Made by a program: the position numbers and the translations under genes. Shown one piece after another: positions 1 through 8,098 of a stretch of DNA of 25,069 nt; the first letter of the stretch is position 1, and each line of letters opens with the position of its first letter. The notes beneath the pieces are model-generated. The model was not told the origin of the DNA, did no database searches, and saw only the letters and a list, made by a program, of their open reading frames with translations. Origin of the DNA: Desulfobacteraceae bacterium UBA2771 (lineage in GTDB: Bacteria; Desulfobacterota; Desulfobacteria; Desulfobacterales; Desulfosarcinaceae); contig DEIP01000022.1 in NCBI GenBank assembly GCA_002352605.1, positions 1 through 25,069 of the forward strand. Direction: 5' to 3'.

Positions 1-1865
1 AAATCCACGGAGATGGTGGATTCGGCCGCCATGTAGTTGAGGTTGCGGTCGCAGACGAGAATCTTAAATGCGCCGGTTTGTCCGTTGGGAATGGAAAACG
101 ACGTCCCGTTTTGAGTGGCGATGCTTGGATCGGGAGTAATAATGATTATCGGCGTGCCGGTGATCAGAACCTGGGAACTGGCGAAGATATCCTTCTGGGT
201 ATCCCATATCCCGTTGTAGCTGTCCCACCCCCCCGCAGGGTTGTTGTTGCTGTTGTGGTATATCTCGGGGGGATCGACACCCGTTTCATCATCGTATTCA
301 TCATTGTCGTTGTAGTCAATGAACGGATCGTCGTGGGTATCTTCAAATCTTTCGCCGGCATCGTAGAGGCCGTTGGCGTTCTTGTCGTGGAAATACTCTT
401 CTCCCTGGCAGTAGACCCCCACAGACGCCCAACCGTCCCGGGGATGGTTTCCCGTTCGAAGACCATGGGTGGTGTCAATATAATTCATCAATGCCACTTC
501 CCATGGCCAGGGCTCGACATTGTGTCCGCCCGTGCTTTCGGAGAGAACCGGATGCTGGGTACGGGCAATCACGGGCACCAAGCCGTCATCGTCCACCGTA
601 GGATCGGAAGCATTGATTGCCAGTGCGGGTTCCGACCAGAATGAGACGGTGGTCCCCTTTAAAATGTTGTAGTTGCCGTAACGGTCAGCCATGTAGGCGG
701 TGATCGTGGTTTCCAGATTGTCCCTATCCAGGCCGGGAAGGTTTCGCGGGTTTGCGGAGATGGCAAAACGGGAGGCCACCGGCACGCCGCCGCCGATGGA
801 GACCACCGATGAATTCGTCGCAAACGTCTCTCCATCAAATGTAATTGTTCCTTTGAGGGTAACCGGACCGGAGAGGGTGCCGCTACGCAAAAGCACCCGG
901 GCGTAGCCGTCGTTATCCGATGACACGACAATCGTTTTAGGCGAACCATCGCCCGAATCGTCGATATATTCACCCCCCTCGGGTCCTCTTTCAATGCTTA
1001 CGCTAACCTCGATGCCGCTGAGGGGGTTGCCGTTGGCGTCCATGACCCTGAATTTGACATCTGAAGTCTCGTTCCCCCCGGAGCCTTTAATAGCAATACG
1101 CTGGGGATCCGCAGAGGAGAATTGAAGGGAGGCCGGCTGACTCTGGTTGATCAGGATATCGACACTGTTGTTGATGGCGCCCACCGAAACCTCGACAGTG
1201 GCATTGCCCGGCTGATTCACAGCCGTAAACGTGGAACTGGCAAAGCCATTGATTGTGGTGTTCTCGGCCGGAGACATGCTCCCGAAGGTTGAATTAGAGG
1301 CCCCGAAAGCCACCGCAGTACCGTCGGGAACCGGACTTCCATCCGAATCAAGCACCTCGGCAACAACGTTTGCGGTTCCTTCGACCTTGATGGTGGTGGG
1401 GGTTGCGGTCACATTGATCACATCGGGAGCCACACCCGACAAAACCGATACCGGCATTTTCTCGCTGCTCATCGCGCCCGATGATGCCCAGATGTTCAGG
1501 CTGCCCTGATTTTCGCCGGCGGTAAGCGTTGCACGGACGACACCATTGCCATCGGTTGTGGCATAAGATGGGGCAATTGCGGCCAACACAGGCTGATCGA
1601 GTGCGAAACTAACAAATACACCCGCAACGGGGCTGCCGCTTTGATCAACCACCCTTGCGGTGACGGCGCTGGCTTCCATCACGTTGATTGTTTTTGGACT
1701 GGCATCGACGGCGATCTGGGCAATTTCAATATCGGCGGCTGCCAAGGCAGCCGCGGTTCCGCCATCAGCATTGGTATCACCGCCGCCGTCCGAACATCCG
1801 GCGACAAAAAAGAGTACCCATGCGGAAAGGATAAGTAATGTCGTTTTATTAAAACAGGTTTTCAT
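1..1865 (-). CDS. Large Ig-like-repeat surface lipoprotein, partial (C-terminus beyond left edge)
   Basis: The reading frame is open from an ATG at 1865 to the window edge, giving 621 visible residues; I checked it for in-frame stops and found none. A GGAGG ribosome site lies 8 nt before the ATG. The N-terminus is a lipoprotein signal: basic start, hydrophobic stretch, lipobox VAGC at about residue 24, then a short Gly/Asp-rich tether. At least three bacterial Ig-like (Big_1/invasin-type) repeats follow, roughly residues 50-130, 140-235 and 240-340, each with a 'D..G.PV..G..V.F' core. Residues 494-530 are very acidic, with DKNANGLYDAGE resembling an EF-hand or thrombospondin-3 calcium loop. 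I infer an outer-membrane-anchored, surface-exposed adhesive or structural protein. It sits downstream of pilQ on the same strand, so a link to pili is possible but unproven. No specific family is recognised. Confidence 0.85.
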   Translation of the reverse strand, partial: MKTCFNKTTLLILSAWVLFFVAGCSDGGGDTNADGGTAAALAAADIEIAQIAVDASPKTINVMEASAVTARVVDQSGSPVAGVFVSFALDQPVLAAIAPSYATTDGNGVVRATLTAGENQGSLNIWASSGAMSSEKMPVSVLSGVAPDVINVTATPTTIKVEGTANVVAEVLDSDGSPVPDGTAVAFGASNSTFGSMSPAENTTINGFASSTFTAVNQPGNATVEVSVGAINNSVDILINQSQPASLQFSSADPQRIAIKGSGGNETSDVKFRVMDANGNPLSGIEVSVSIERGPEGGEYIDDSGDGSPKTIVVSSDNDGYARVLLRSGTLSGPVTLKGTITFDGETFATNSSVVSIGGGVPVASRFAISANPRNLPGLDRDNLETTITAYMADRYGNYNILKGTTVSFWSEPALAINASDPTVDDDGLVPVIARTQHPVLSESTGGHNVEPWPWEVALMNYIDTTHGLRTGNHPRDGWASVGVYCQGEEYFHDKNANGLYDAGERFEDTHDDPFIDYNDNDEYDDETGVDPPEIYHNSNNNPAGGWDSYNGIWDTQKDIFASSQVLITGTPIIIITPDPSIATQNGTSFSIPNGQTGAFKILVCDRNLNYMAAESTISVD

Positions 1866-1894
1866 GAAAACGCCTCCAACAATAAGTTTTTCAT

Positions 1895-1985
1895 ATGGCA
1901 ATTCACCACAGCCGATGGAAATAATTCATTATGGATATAATCCAATTCGGCAACGCCGTCGAAAACTTAAGACCTAATTTGACTT
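1895..1985. other. Intergenic element E1, paired with a related element at 7967-8040
   Basis: On the plus strand this stretch contains ATGGCA (1895-1900), GCCGATGG (1911-1918) and a 29-nt block at 1943-1971 that begins CAATTCGG. The same blocks recur in the same order at 7967-8028. GCCGA can pair with TCGGC, and CGGC-AAC-GCCG forms a tight hairpin. It lies in the leader of the Ig-like lipoprotein gene (minus strand). Function unknown; it may be a structured RNA or a regulator-binding region. Confidence 0.6.
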
Positions 1986-2097
1986 TTTTTGAATAGCCAT
2001 TCGTTTTTGGCTACGATGGGATATATTTTGAACCGGTAGGGACAAAGAAGGAAACAATAACGCCCTTGGGGACAAAGGCACTCGGTAAAAGCACGCA

Positions 2098-2134
2098 GGC
2101 AAAGCCCCGCATTGTATTTACGGGGCGCCTTGCC
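2098..2134 (-). terminator. Hairpin after pilQ, possible terminator
   Basis: GCCCCG (2104-2109) pairs with CGGGGC (2121-2126), extended by GGCAA (2098-2102) with TTGCC (2130-2134) across a small internal loop. It begins 9 nt past the pilQ stop. There is no clear U-run on the minus-strand side, so termination may be inefficient and read-through into the lipoprotein gene is possible. Confidence 0.45.
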
Positions 2135-2142
2135 GCACGGCA

Positions 2143-4590
2143 TCAGTTGCTTAAATTGGGGTTGTAGCGCTGTTCCAGTTGAACAATTTTGGGATTCATG
2201 AAAATCAACAATTCGATGTTTTCAAATTCATCTCTATTACTTTGAAACATCCACCCCAAAACGGGTATTTTATGCAGGCCGGGAAAAGCGCTTTTTGCTT
2301 TCGTCGTCGACGTTTTTATGATGCCACCGATAACGACAGTGTCGCCGTCGTTAACAAGCAGCTCGGTTGTGGCTTCGTTGGTTGAGATGATCGGCACGCC
2401 GTCAACAAAATCGGTGACGTCGTTTTTGGTAATATTAATACTCATGGAGATTCGATTGTCCGGGGTCACGTGGGGGGTGACCTCGAGTAAAAGGTCGACG
2501 TCTTTGAACTTAACCGATGATCCACCGGCGGAATCTCGCTCCAGATATCCCACCTCGGAGCCCTGCTTTATCCTGGCTTTTTTATTGTTTAAGGTCACAA
2601 TTTTCGGGGCTGAAAGAATTTTTCCTTTTCCATTGGTTTCGATGGCGGTCAGTGCGGCATCCAAGGTGAACGGTGTCCCGGCAATTTTGGCATAATTGAG
2701 CGAGAAGCTATTTGTGCTGGACGTCGGAAAGTTCATGGCCACTCCGGTCGTGTATTGTGATCCGCCATTGAACATCGTGACCGGACCGATGCCCAAATTC
2801 CAACTAAATCCAAGTTCTTTGGTGTAGCTTTCTTCGACTTCCACCACACGGGCTTCTATAATCACCTGGGCGGTCACTTTATCGATTTGTCGGGTGATTG
2901 CCTGGGCCTGCCTCACTTTGTCCGCCGTATCCGTGATGATGATTTGGTTATTTTTTACATCAACGGTTACACTGCCCCTGCCCTTGGTAATTATTTTTTC
3001 AATGTGGGGAAGAATCTCGCTTTCCGCATCGGAATAGCTGATCGGAAGGTATCGGGTTTCGAGTGGTTCGAGGGCTTTTATCTGCTCTCTTTCCTTTTGA
3101 AGGGCTGCAATCTGGGCTTTTCTCAGATCGTTTTCCTGCTTGAGGGTCGCGAGTGTGGCGATCCTAAAGATGTCCCCTTCAGCAACCATTCCAAGCTGGT
3201 TCATTCGCAACACCAGATCCAATACCTGATCCCAGGGTACCGGTTTTTCCAATGTCAAGGTAACTTTTCCGCTGACATCCTGGTCAATCGCGAAGTTTTT
3301 GCCACTGACTTCCCGAAGGATCCGAAATACATTTTTGACATCGGTCTGGAAAAAATCCAGGGCAATCTTTTCACCCGAGAATTTTTTTGCTTGTTTCTTA
3401 TTAACCAAGGCTTGGTCGGCGTCAAAATCAATTTCAGCCGAATTTTCGCCAAGCGGTTCATCCATGCTTGCCTGCGTTGCTTTTCCATCTTGGACCCGGC
3501 GCTTACCTGCAGCGTGGGCTTGAGATGCCGAAGAAACAACATCGGCAGGGCCCATTGCTTCTTCGAGAGCCTTTTTCCAGGCAGGAAGATTTGTCTCATC
3601 GGCAGGTGCAGGCGGAACAGAAGATGCCTCAAAGTGGACCAACAGCAATCCGTCGACTTGCTCTATGTAATAGGCGACCGGTTCACGGAGTTCGATGGAG
3701 AACATCGAGAAATCTTTCATCGATGGCAATTGGATCGGCATAATGCGGTTAACGGCACTTTCAAACCGCGTTGTTAACAGTGGGCGTTGTCGAAATTCCG
3801 CGATATTGGCATTCATTAGGCGCAGTTCAAAAAGCTTGTCGGAGATTTTTTGGATGCTATAGTCGATCTTGGTTGTTGTTTCGATCGACAGGGTTGACTT
3901 CCCATCTTCTTCCCCAAGAAAATCAATACGATTCACCCATGTCTGGTTTTCTTTCCCGATGGGGGCACCCGTTCCTTGATAGGTTCCGGACAATTCGGGG
4001 GATTGAACGGGCAACGGGTCAGAGGATACCGTGGGAGACGGTTCAACAGGCTGTATCTCTTTCGTCGTTGTCTGTTGTGGTGTCGTGTCTGGTTGCGTCG
4101 CTGCATCGTCGATGCCTCCGGTCGAAGCGGAGAGGGGCTTTGCGAACTGGATTATAAGGGTGGTACCATCCTGAACAACGTTGTATGGAACATCCGAGGC
4201 CATGAGGATTTCGATACGGGCGGTGTCGTTCTTTGCCTCGACTTGACCGGCATGAATAGCGGTGACAGGGGTGCCGGTGGACTGTAGATCGGTGTCGGAT
4301 ACGTTTAACCGGGTATTGGGGAAATAGAGAACCACACCAAGTGGAAGCGGTTGTTTTACCGAGGTGTATGTCAACGGCTCGGTTCCGTCAATCACAACAT
4401 TCATCGAATCCACCGCTTCGGACAATCCGATAGATGTGATTTCCACGGATGGGGAAGGATCAACATCGGCCACACCTGTATTGCTACCGGAATTCTGGGT
4501 TGCACATCCTGAAAGGAAAAATGCAACTACCAAACCAAGGCAAAAAACAAGTGTCAATCTATCAACAAATTTGATCCTGAAGTTGTACAT
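2143..4590 (-). CDS. pilQ: Type IV pilus secretin PilQ
   Basis: This is the outer-membrane ring through which the type IV pilus passes. It has 815 residues. A signal peptide ends in a lipobox (LSGC, Cys29), so the protein looks lipidated. Two AMIN peptidoglycan-binding domains occupy about 48-150 and 218-322, separated by a Pro/Thr-rich linker. A charged linker (330-400) leads to the STN/N0 domain (405-480), a short coiled coil (485-508), an N1-type domain (510-575) and the secretin beta-barrel (578-805), which ends in the typical 'IPVLGWMFQSNRDEFENIELLIFMNP' region. The ATG lies 1 nt after the pilP stop, and its ribosome site GGAGAG is inside the end of pilP, pointing to translational coupling. 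It is the last gene of the pil operon. Confidence 0.95.
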   Translation of the reverse strand: MYNFRIKFVDRLTLVFCLGLVVAFFLSGCATQNSGSNTGVADVDPSPSVEITSIGLSEAVDSMNVVIDGTEPLTYTSVKQPLPLGVVLYFPNTRLNVSDTDLQSTGTPVTAIHAGQVEAKNDTARIEILMASDVPYNVVQDGTTLIIQFAKPLSASTGGIDDAATQPDTTPQQTTTKEIQPVEPSPTVSSDPLPVQSPELSGTYQGTGAPIGKENQTWVNRIDFLGEEDGKSTLSIETTTKIDYSIQKISDKLFELRLMNANIAEFRQRPLLTTRFESAVNRIMPIQLPSMKDFSMFSIELREPVAYYIEQVDGLLLVHFEASSVPPAPADETNLPAWKKALEEAMGPADVVSSASQAHAAGKRRVQDGKATQASMDEPLGENSAEIDFDADQALVNKKQAKKFSGEKIALDFFQTDVKNVFRILREVSGKNFAIDQDVSGKVTLTLEKPVPWDQVLDLVLRMNQLGMVAEGDIFRIATLATLKQENDLRKAQIAALQKEREQIKALEPLETRYLPISYSDAESEILPHIEKIITKGRGSVTVDVKNNQIIITDTADKVRQAQAITRQIDKVTAQVIIEARVVEVEESYTKELGFSWNLGIGPVTMFNGGSQYTTGVAMNFPTSSTNSFSLNYAKIAGTPFTLDAALTAIETNGKGKILSAPKIVTLNNKKARIKQGSEVGYLERDSAGGSSVKFKDVDLLLEVTPHVTPDNRISMSINITKNDVTDFVDGVPIISTNEATTELLVNDGDTVVIGGIIKTSTTKAKSAFPGLHKIPVLGWMFQSNRDEFENIELLIFMNPKIVQLEQRYNPNLSN

Positions 4591-4591
4591 T

Positions 4592-5206
4592 TCACTCTCC
4601 AGCTGGTTTCTGAAGTTTTATTTCAGTATTTTGAAGAATTCGTTCTCCCATAAGATTCTCTAATTCTTCTTCAACAACCACGCTACTTGCGTTAAATTGT
4701 GTCACAATTCCTGAATTCATACCGATATAGGTTCCATTTTTAATTATATAGCCTTTGCCGCTGCTATCTTCTACAAGCCCTCTATTTCCGGATGACGCGC
4801 GAATGATTGCCACTAATTTAAGCTGGTCGAGACCGATTCTTTCCAAAGGTGTCTGGGGGACTCGCTTCTTTTTTTGAGTCTTATCCGTTTGGTCGGCTTG
4901 GACCGCTTCCTTCTTGGCACTGAATAAGGGAACAAACGGGTTCAGCCTTTTTTGGGGATCGTAAATTCGCTTAACCACGATTACGTCTTTGTCATCCGCA
5001 TCCTTGGGATCGGGTGTATTCGTCGACACAGTTGTTTGCGTTTGATGGATAGATGGGTCCGGTTTGGGTATATTGGGAACAGATATCTTCTTGCTGATTA
5101 CCGGCGCCTTGGATTCCGTTTTTTGATCGCCGCAATTCCAAAGAAAGCACGGAATCAGCAGAAACAAAAGTACAATTTTATAATCATGTCTAAATTGCAT
5201 TTTCAT
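4592..5206 (-). CDS. pilP: Type IV pilus assembly protein PilP
   Basis: PilP is the periplasmic factor that connects the inner-membrane PilNO platform to the secretin PilQ. It has 204 residues with a hydrophobic N-terminal signal (about 10-24) ending near LWNC (Cys25). The Asn before the Cys makes the lipobox imperfect, so lipidation is likely but not certain. A low-complexity Lys/Asp/Thr linker (about 28-80) precedes the PilP beta domain (about 85-195), which includes 'PLERIGLDQLKLVAIIRAS' and 'GKGYIIKNGTYIGMNSG', typical of the family. It starts 4 nt after the pilO stop and ends 1 nt before pilQ. Confidence 0.93.
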   Translation of the reverse strand: MKMQFRHDYKIVLLFLLIPCFLWNCGDQKTESKAPVISKKISVPNIPKPDPSIHQTQTTVSTNTPDPKDADDKDVIVVKRIYDPQKRLNPFVPLFSAKKEAVQADQTDKTQKKKRVPQTPLERIGLDQLKLVAIIRASSGNRGLVEDSSGKGYIIKNGTYIGMNSGIVTQFNASSVVVEEELENLMGERILQNTEIKLQKPAGE

Positions 5207-5210
5207 GGCC

Positions 5211-5867
5211 CTATCGCTTCTTCTTCCTGTTCTTCTTCTTGTTCGCTTTTCCAGACTTCTTCTTCTCTATTTCGGAATCTTCAATAAATTTATATGTCAC
5301 GGCAGTACATGCCGTTGTCAGCGTCGCGCCGTTCTTTTCCGGTGTCATGTTGATATCTCTGATATTGACGATTCGGTTTAGTCCGGCAACCCCTTCGAAA
5401 AAGGTTGCTACGCCATGATAATCCCCGATAACTTTAATGGCCACAGGAATTTCGGCGTAAAAATCTTTTTTTATCTCAGGCTTGGGTTGAAACAGGATAA
5501 AATTCAGGCCCGAGGTTCTCCCGGCCTTTGAAATGCCGGTTAAGAGGGTTGGAATTTCCTCTTTTTCAGGCAATGCGCGCATTACAATTTTGAATTGTTT
5601 TTCAGCCGCCTGCATTTTTTTTCTATACGCATTCAACTGCCGCGCATTTTTTTTGGCAACTTCCAACTCTTTTTCGATCTTTGTCAGATTGGTTTTGAGC
5701 CTGTCGACGGTTCTCAATTTTGGAAGATAAGATAAGTAGACGAAAGCGCCGATAAGCAATATCAACAGACCCGCCCAAATCGCAATCCGTTGGATTTTGG
5801 AAAGCTGCTCTAGCTTATCAAAAACCGGATTAATCTTTTCAATGGAAACCGCTTTGCCCTTTTTCAT
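5211..5867 (-). CDS. pilO: Type IV pilus inner-membrane platform protein PilO
   Basis: PilO dimerises with PilN in the inner membrane to form the alignment platform. It has 218 residues: a short cytoplasmic tail, one transmembrane helix (about 28-49), a coiled coil (55-95) and a periplasmic ferredoxin-like domain (about 100-190) containing 'LPEKEEIPTLLTGISKAG', a family hallmark. The C-terminus is an unusual run of about 20 residues that is almost all Lys/Arg/Asn (a lysine-rich tail), absent from textbook PilO. It starts 12 nt after the pilN stop. Confidence 0.92.
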   Translation of the reverse strand: MKKGKAVSIEKINPVFDKLEQLSKIQRIAIWAGLLILLIGAFVYLSYLPKLRTVDRLKTNLTKIEKELEVAKKNARQLNAYRKKMQAAEKQFKIVMRALPEKEEIPTLLTGISKAGRTSGLNFILFQPKPEIKKDFYAEIPVAIKVIGDYHGVATFFEGVAGLNRIVNIRDINMTPEKNGATLTTACTAVTYKFIEDSEIEKKKSGKANKKKNRKKKR

Positions 5868-5879
5868 TTCCTCTAAGAC

Positions 5880-6443
5880 CTATTCAGCTTGTTTTTTCGG
5901 GGTAGCTTTCTGAAATTTGATATTGAACTTCTTCAGTTCCAGTCCCTTGACAGTGGTATCTTGGTTAATGGACAAAAGCTTGACACCAACATATTTCGGG
6001 GATGTTTCAATTCGGGTCATATATTCGGCAACCGTCGGATTATCTAAAGCGATTCCAACGATTTGGATTATACCGGAATTATCTTTTATCTCCGTAAGCC
6101 ACATCTGCTTTTCGACGAATAGCCTGGACATGTCATCAAGTAGTTCAACGGGCGCATTTCTGGTCAGGTCCAGGGACTCGATAACTTCGATTTTTTTGTT
6201 CAGAATATCCAGCTTCTTTTTGATATCCGCTATCTCTTTGTTGATTTTGTTGTACTTCTCAACCTGTGCCGTGGTCTCTTTTATCCGGCTGTCCAACGAT
6301 TTTATCTTTTCGGATAAAATAAAGCTGAACCAGGAGGCCACAATCACAACAAAGACAAGTGACAACAGAAATACGGACACTTGTCGCCTAATGTTCTCTT
6401 TTTTCCGTGCGGCTCGAAATGGGAGTAAATTAATGCGTATCAT
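5880..6443 (-). CDS. pilN: Type IV pilus assembly protein PilN
   Basis: PilN carries the short N-terminal cytoplasmic motif that docks into PilM, seen here as INLLPFR at residues 4-10. One transmembrane helix (22-44), a coiled coil (48-90) and a periplasmic domain follow; total 187 residues. The start overlaps the pilM stop by 4 nt (ATGA), implying coupled translation. With PilM, PilO and PilP it forms the subcomplex that aligns the pilus motor with the PilQ secretin. Confidence 0.95.
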   Translation of the reverse strand: MIRINLLPFRAARKKENIRRQVSVFLLSLVFVVIVASWFSFILSEKIKSLDSRIKETTAQVEKYNKINKEIADIKKKLDILNKKIEVIESLDLTRNAPVELLDDMSRLFVEKQMWLTEIKDNSGIIQIVGIALDNPTVAEYMTRIETSPKYVGVKLLSINQDTTVKGLELKKFNIKFQKATPKKQAE

Positions 6444-7498
6444 TTATCATCAACTTTTCTCGTTGCCAGTCCCAAGCTGATTGAAGCTTGGGGGGCGATT
6501 CGTTTTAAAAAATCCACATCAAACCGGTTCGTGTCTACGTGCAGCACTTCAAATGGATTTATCGTAGCCACTTCGGCAGAGGTTTCGACAGACAACAATT
6601 GTCTGAATTCTTTTATGTTACCTCCTCCGCCACTGAGAATTATTTTTATAATCTGATCGTCGGGATAGGTTGAATAAAAGAAATCCAGAGCCCGCCTAAT
6701 TTCCGTGCACCAATCCGAAACGACTGATGAAACGATGCCGGAAAGATCTCCGGCCGTAATCTTATCTGGTTGGTCGCCAAACTTGATCTGCTCGGCTTCT
6801 TCGAGAGGACAGTCGATCAGCGACGCGATTTTTTGATTGATCTGACCGCACCCGAGGGAAACGTCTCTCATGAAGACAGAGGCGCTGCCCTTTAAGATAT
6901 TTAATGAAGTCTTGCTTGCGCCAATCTCAATGAGGGCAATGTTTTCATCTTCATTAGGGGAATAGTTGAACTCATATATATTCTGAAGGGCAAATGCGTC
7001 TACGTCAATGATGCATGGATTCAGTCCTGCCAATTGGGCAATATTCACGTAGTCATTGACCATCTCTTTTTTTGCCGCAACCAGCAGTACATTCATCTGG
7101 TTGGGATTGCTTTCATTTTCACCCAGAATTTGAAAATCCAAATTTACATCGGATATGTCAAACGGTATGTATTGTTCGGCCTCAAAACTGATGGTGTCCT
7201 GAAGCTGCTCTTCCGGCATGGACTGAACAATGATCTTTTTCACAATGACCGCGTATCCCCCAACGGAGAGGGCAACGTTCTGACCTTTTATGCCATAGTT
7301 TCTAAAGAGTTGGCGGATGGTATCCGAAACTTGTTCCGCGTCTTTTATTGCACCATCTTCGATCAGGCCCGGTGCGATATCGATGATTCCGAATCGGTCG
7401 AGGGTGTTTCCCTTCTTCGTCTCGGAAATCTGCGACGCCTTAATGGATCTGGATCCAATGTCAAGGCCAATTAGTCGGTCTTTTTTTCCAAAAAACAT
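6440..7498 (-). CDS. pilM: Type IV pilus assembly ATPase-like protein PilM
   Basis: PilM is an actin-fold cytoplasmic protein that binds ATP and the PilN tail. It has 352 residues, the usual length. The N-terminus has the actin/FtsA-type phosphate loop 'GLDIGSRSIKASQI' (11-24), a second 'IEIGASKTSLNI' loop mid-protein and a glycine-rich 'LSGGGGNI' adenosine motif near residue 290. It follows the small regulator gene by 11 nt and overlaps pilN by 4 nt, so it is the first structural gene of the pil operon. Confidence 0.95.
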   Translation of the reverse strand: MFFGKKDRLIGLDIGSRSIKASQISETKKGNTLDRFGIIDIAPGLIEDGAIKDAEQVSDTIRQLFRNYGIKGQNVALSVGGYAVIVKKIIVQSMPEEQLQDTISFEAEQYIPFDISDVNLDFQILGENESNPNQMNVLLVAAKKEMVNDYVNIAQLAGLNPCIIDVDAFALQNIYEFNYSPNEDENIALIEIGASKTSLNILKGSASVFMRDVSLGCGQINQKIASLIDCPLEEAEQIKFGDQPDKITAGDLSGIVSSVVSDWCTEIRRALDFFYSTYPDDQIIKIILSGGGGNIKEFRQLLSVETSAEVATINPFEVLHVDTNRFDVDFLKRIAPQASISLGLATRKVDDK

Positions 7499-7509
7499 GG
7501 TTAGCTCTT

Positions 7510-7707
7510 TTATTCGCCAAAGATTTTTTTACTGTCCGAAAAGCTGTATCCCAGAGCCAGCAAGAGTTTTCTTTTGGTTTCCAGCCGACACGGTTTTCCA
7601 TTTTCAATCCGTGTAATCGTAATCGGAGAAACATTCGCCTCTCTGGCCAGTTCCGATTTACTCATCAAGAGTGATTCTCGTATTTTTTTTAAAGAATTAT
7701 TAACCAT
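7510..7707 (-). CDS. Small XRE-type helix-turn-helix regulator heading the pil operon
   Basis: This 65-residue protein is essentially one Cro/C1-type helix-turn-helix: 'SLKKIRESLLMSKSELARE' followed by recognition region 'VSPITITRIENG' and a C-terminal helix 'LETKRKLLLALGYSFSD'. I chose the ATG at 7707 because it places the domain directly at the N-terminus. An in-frame ATG at 7740 (76 residues) is the main alternative, and neither has a strong ribosome site. I recall small regulators like this just ahead of pilM in other deltaproteobacteria; that is memory, not a search. It probably regulates its own operon, from the promoter at 7814-7842. Confidence 0.8.
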   Translation of the reverse strand: MVNNSLKKIRESLLMSKSELAREANVSPITITRIENGKPCRLETKRKLLLALGYSFSDSKKIFGE

Positions 7708-7813
7708 TCTAACCATCGTCGTATGGCAATTAGAAGTCATTACAGCGTTCACTTGGCAAAGAAAATGCCGGTTTGATTTTATCAATCGGAATAGAACGCT
7801 GTTTCTTGATTCG

Positions 7814-7842
7814 ATTCAACCCCCAAAATCATTCTTTGTCAA
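7814..7842 (-). promoter_or_regulatory. Predicted sigma-70 promoter of the regulator-pilMNOPQ operon
   Basis: Reading the minus strand, TTGACA (7842-7837) is a perfect -35 box, followed by a 17-nt spacer and TTGAAT (7819-7814) as the -10. Immediately upstream (7850-7900) is a very A/T-rich stretch of alternating TA that could act as an UP element. Predicted transcript start is near 7807, giving a leader of 65-100 nt depending on the start codon. Confidence 0.55.
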
Positions 7843-7940
7843 GTTAAATTATAGGACTTATATCTATAATTTTATATATATTATATATATTATAACCCCA
7901 AATTAGCATTACCCCCTATTTTGCGTGCCCATAGATTCAA

Positions 7941-7969
7941 TTGACATGATACTCAGGTTTCTCTATATG
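7941..7969 (+). promoter_or_regulatory. Predicted sigma-70 promoter of the sensor kinase-regulator pair
   Basis: TTGACA (7941-7946), 17-nt spacer, TATATG (7964-7969). The predicted start is near 7976, so the mRNA leader would be about 120 nt and would contain most of element E2. It diverges from the pil promoter 100 nt away, so the two operons share one control region. Confidence 0.55.
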
Positions 7970-8040
7970 GCAGTTTGATTGTGGCCGATGGTTAGCATTC
8001 AATTCGGTAATGCCGTCGAAAACTTTAGCACCATTTTGTT
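7967..8040. other. Intergenic element E2, related to the element at 1895-1985
   Basis: It contains ATGGCA (7967-7972), GCCGATGG (7984-7991) and a block at 8000-8028 matching E1 at nearly all of 29 positions. Differences from E1 turn G-C pairs into G-U pairs in plus-strand folds (GCCGA with TCGGT; CGGT-AAT-GCCG), which hints at a plus-strand RNA structure in the kinase mRNA leader. The spacing between blocks is about 16 nt shorter than in E1. I do not recognise a known riboswitch. Confidence 0.6.
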
Positions 8041-8098
8041 TTTCTTTAAAAAAAAATGAAATGCAACGGGTTCAATTGGTCGCCACCGGCGTGAAAAC

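Noticed and set aside
132..150. Fur-box-like AATAATGATTATC
   Set aside because: It lies deep inside the coding region of the lipoprotein and matches only partly.
78..644. Plus-strand open frame of 188 codons
   Set aside because: It is antisense to the Ig-like lipoprotein, whose frame has signal peptide and repeated domains; the plus frame has no recognisable domain and no ribosome site.
2082..2140. GEMM (cyclic-di-GMP) riboswitch near GCACGCAGGCAAAG
   Set aside because: The opening resembles the motif, but the GAAA tetraloop receptor and the closing GACGCAAAGC part are absent and it lies just after pilQ, so a hairpin terminator fits better.
2887..3777. Plus-strand open frame of 296 codons
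   Set aside because: Antisense to the middle of pilQ, with no family resemblance.
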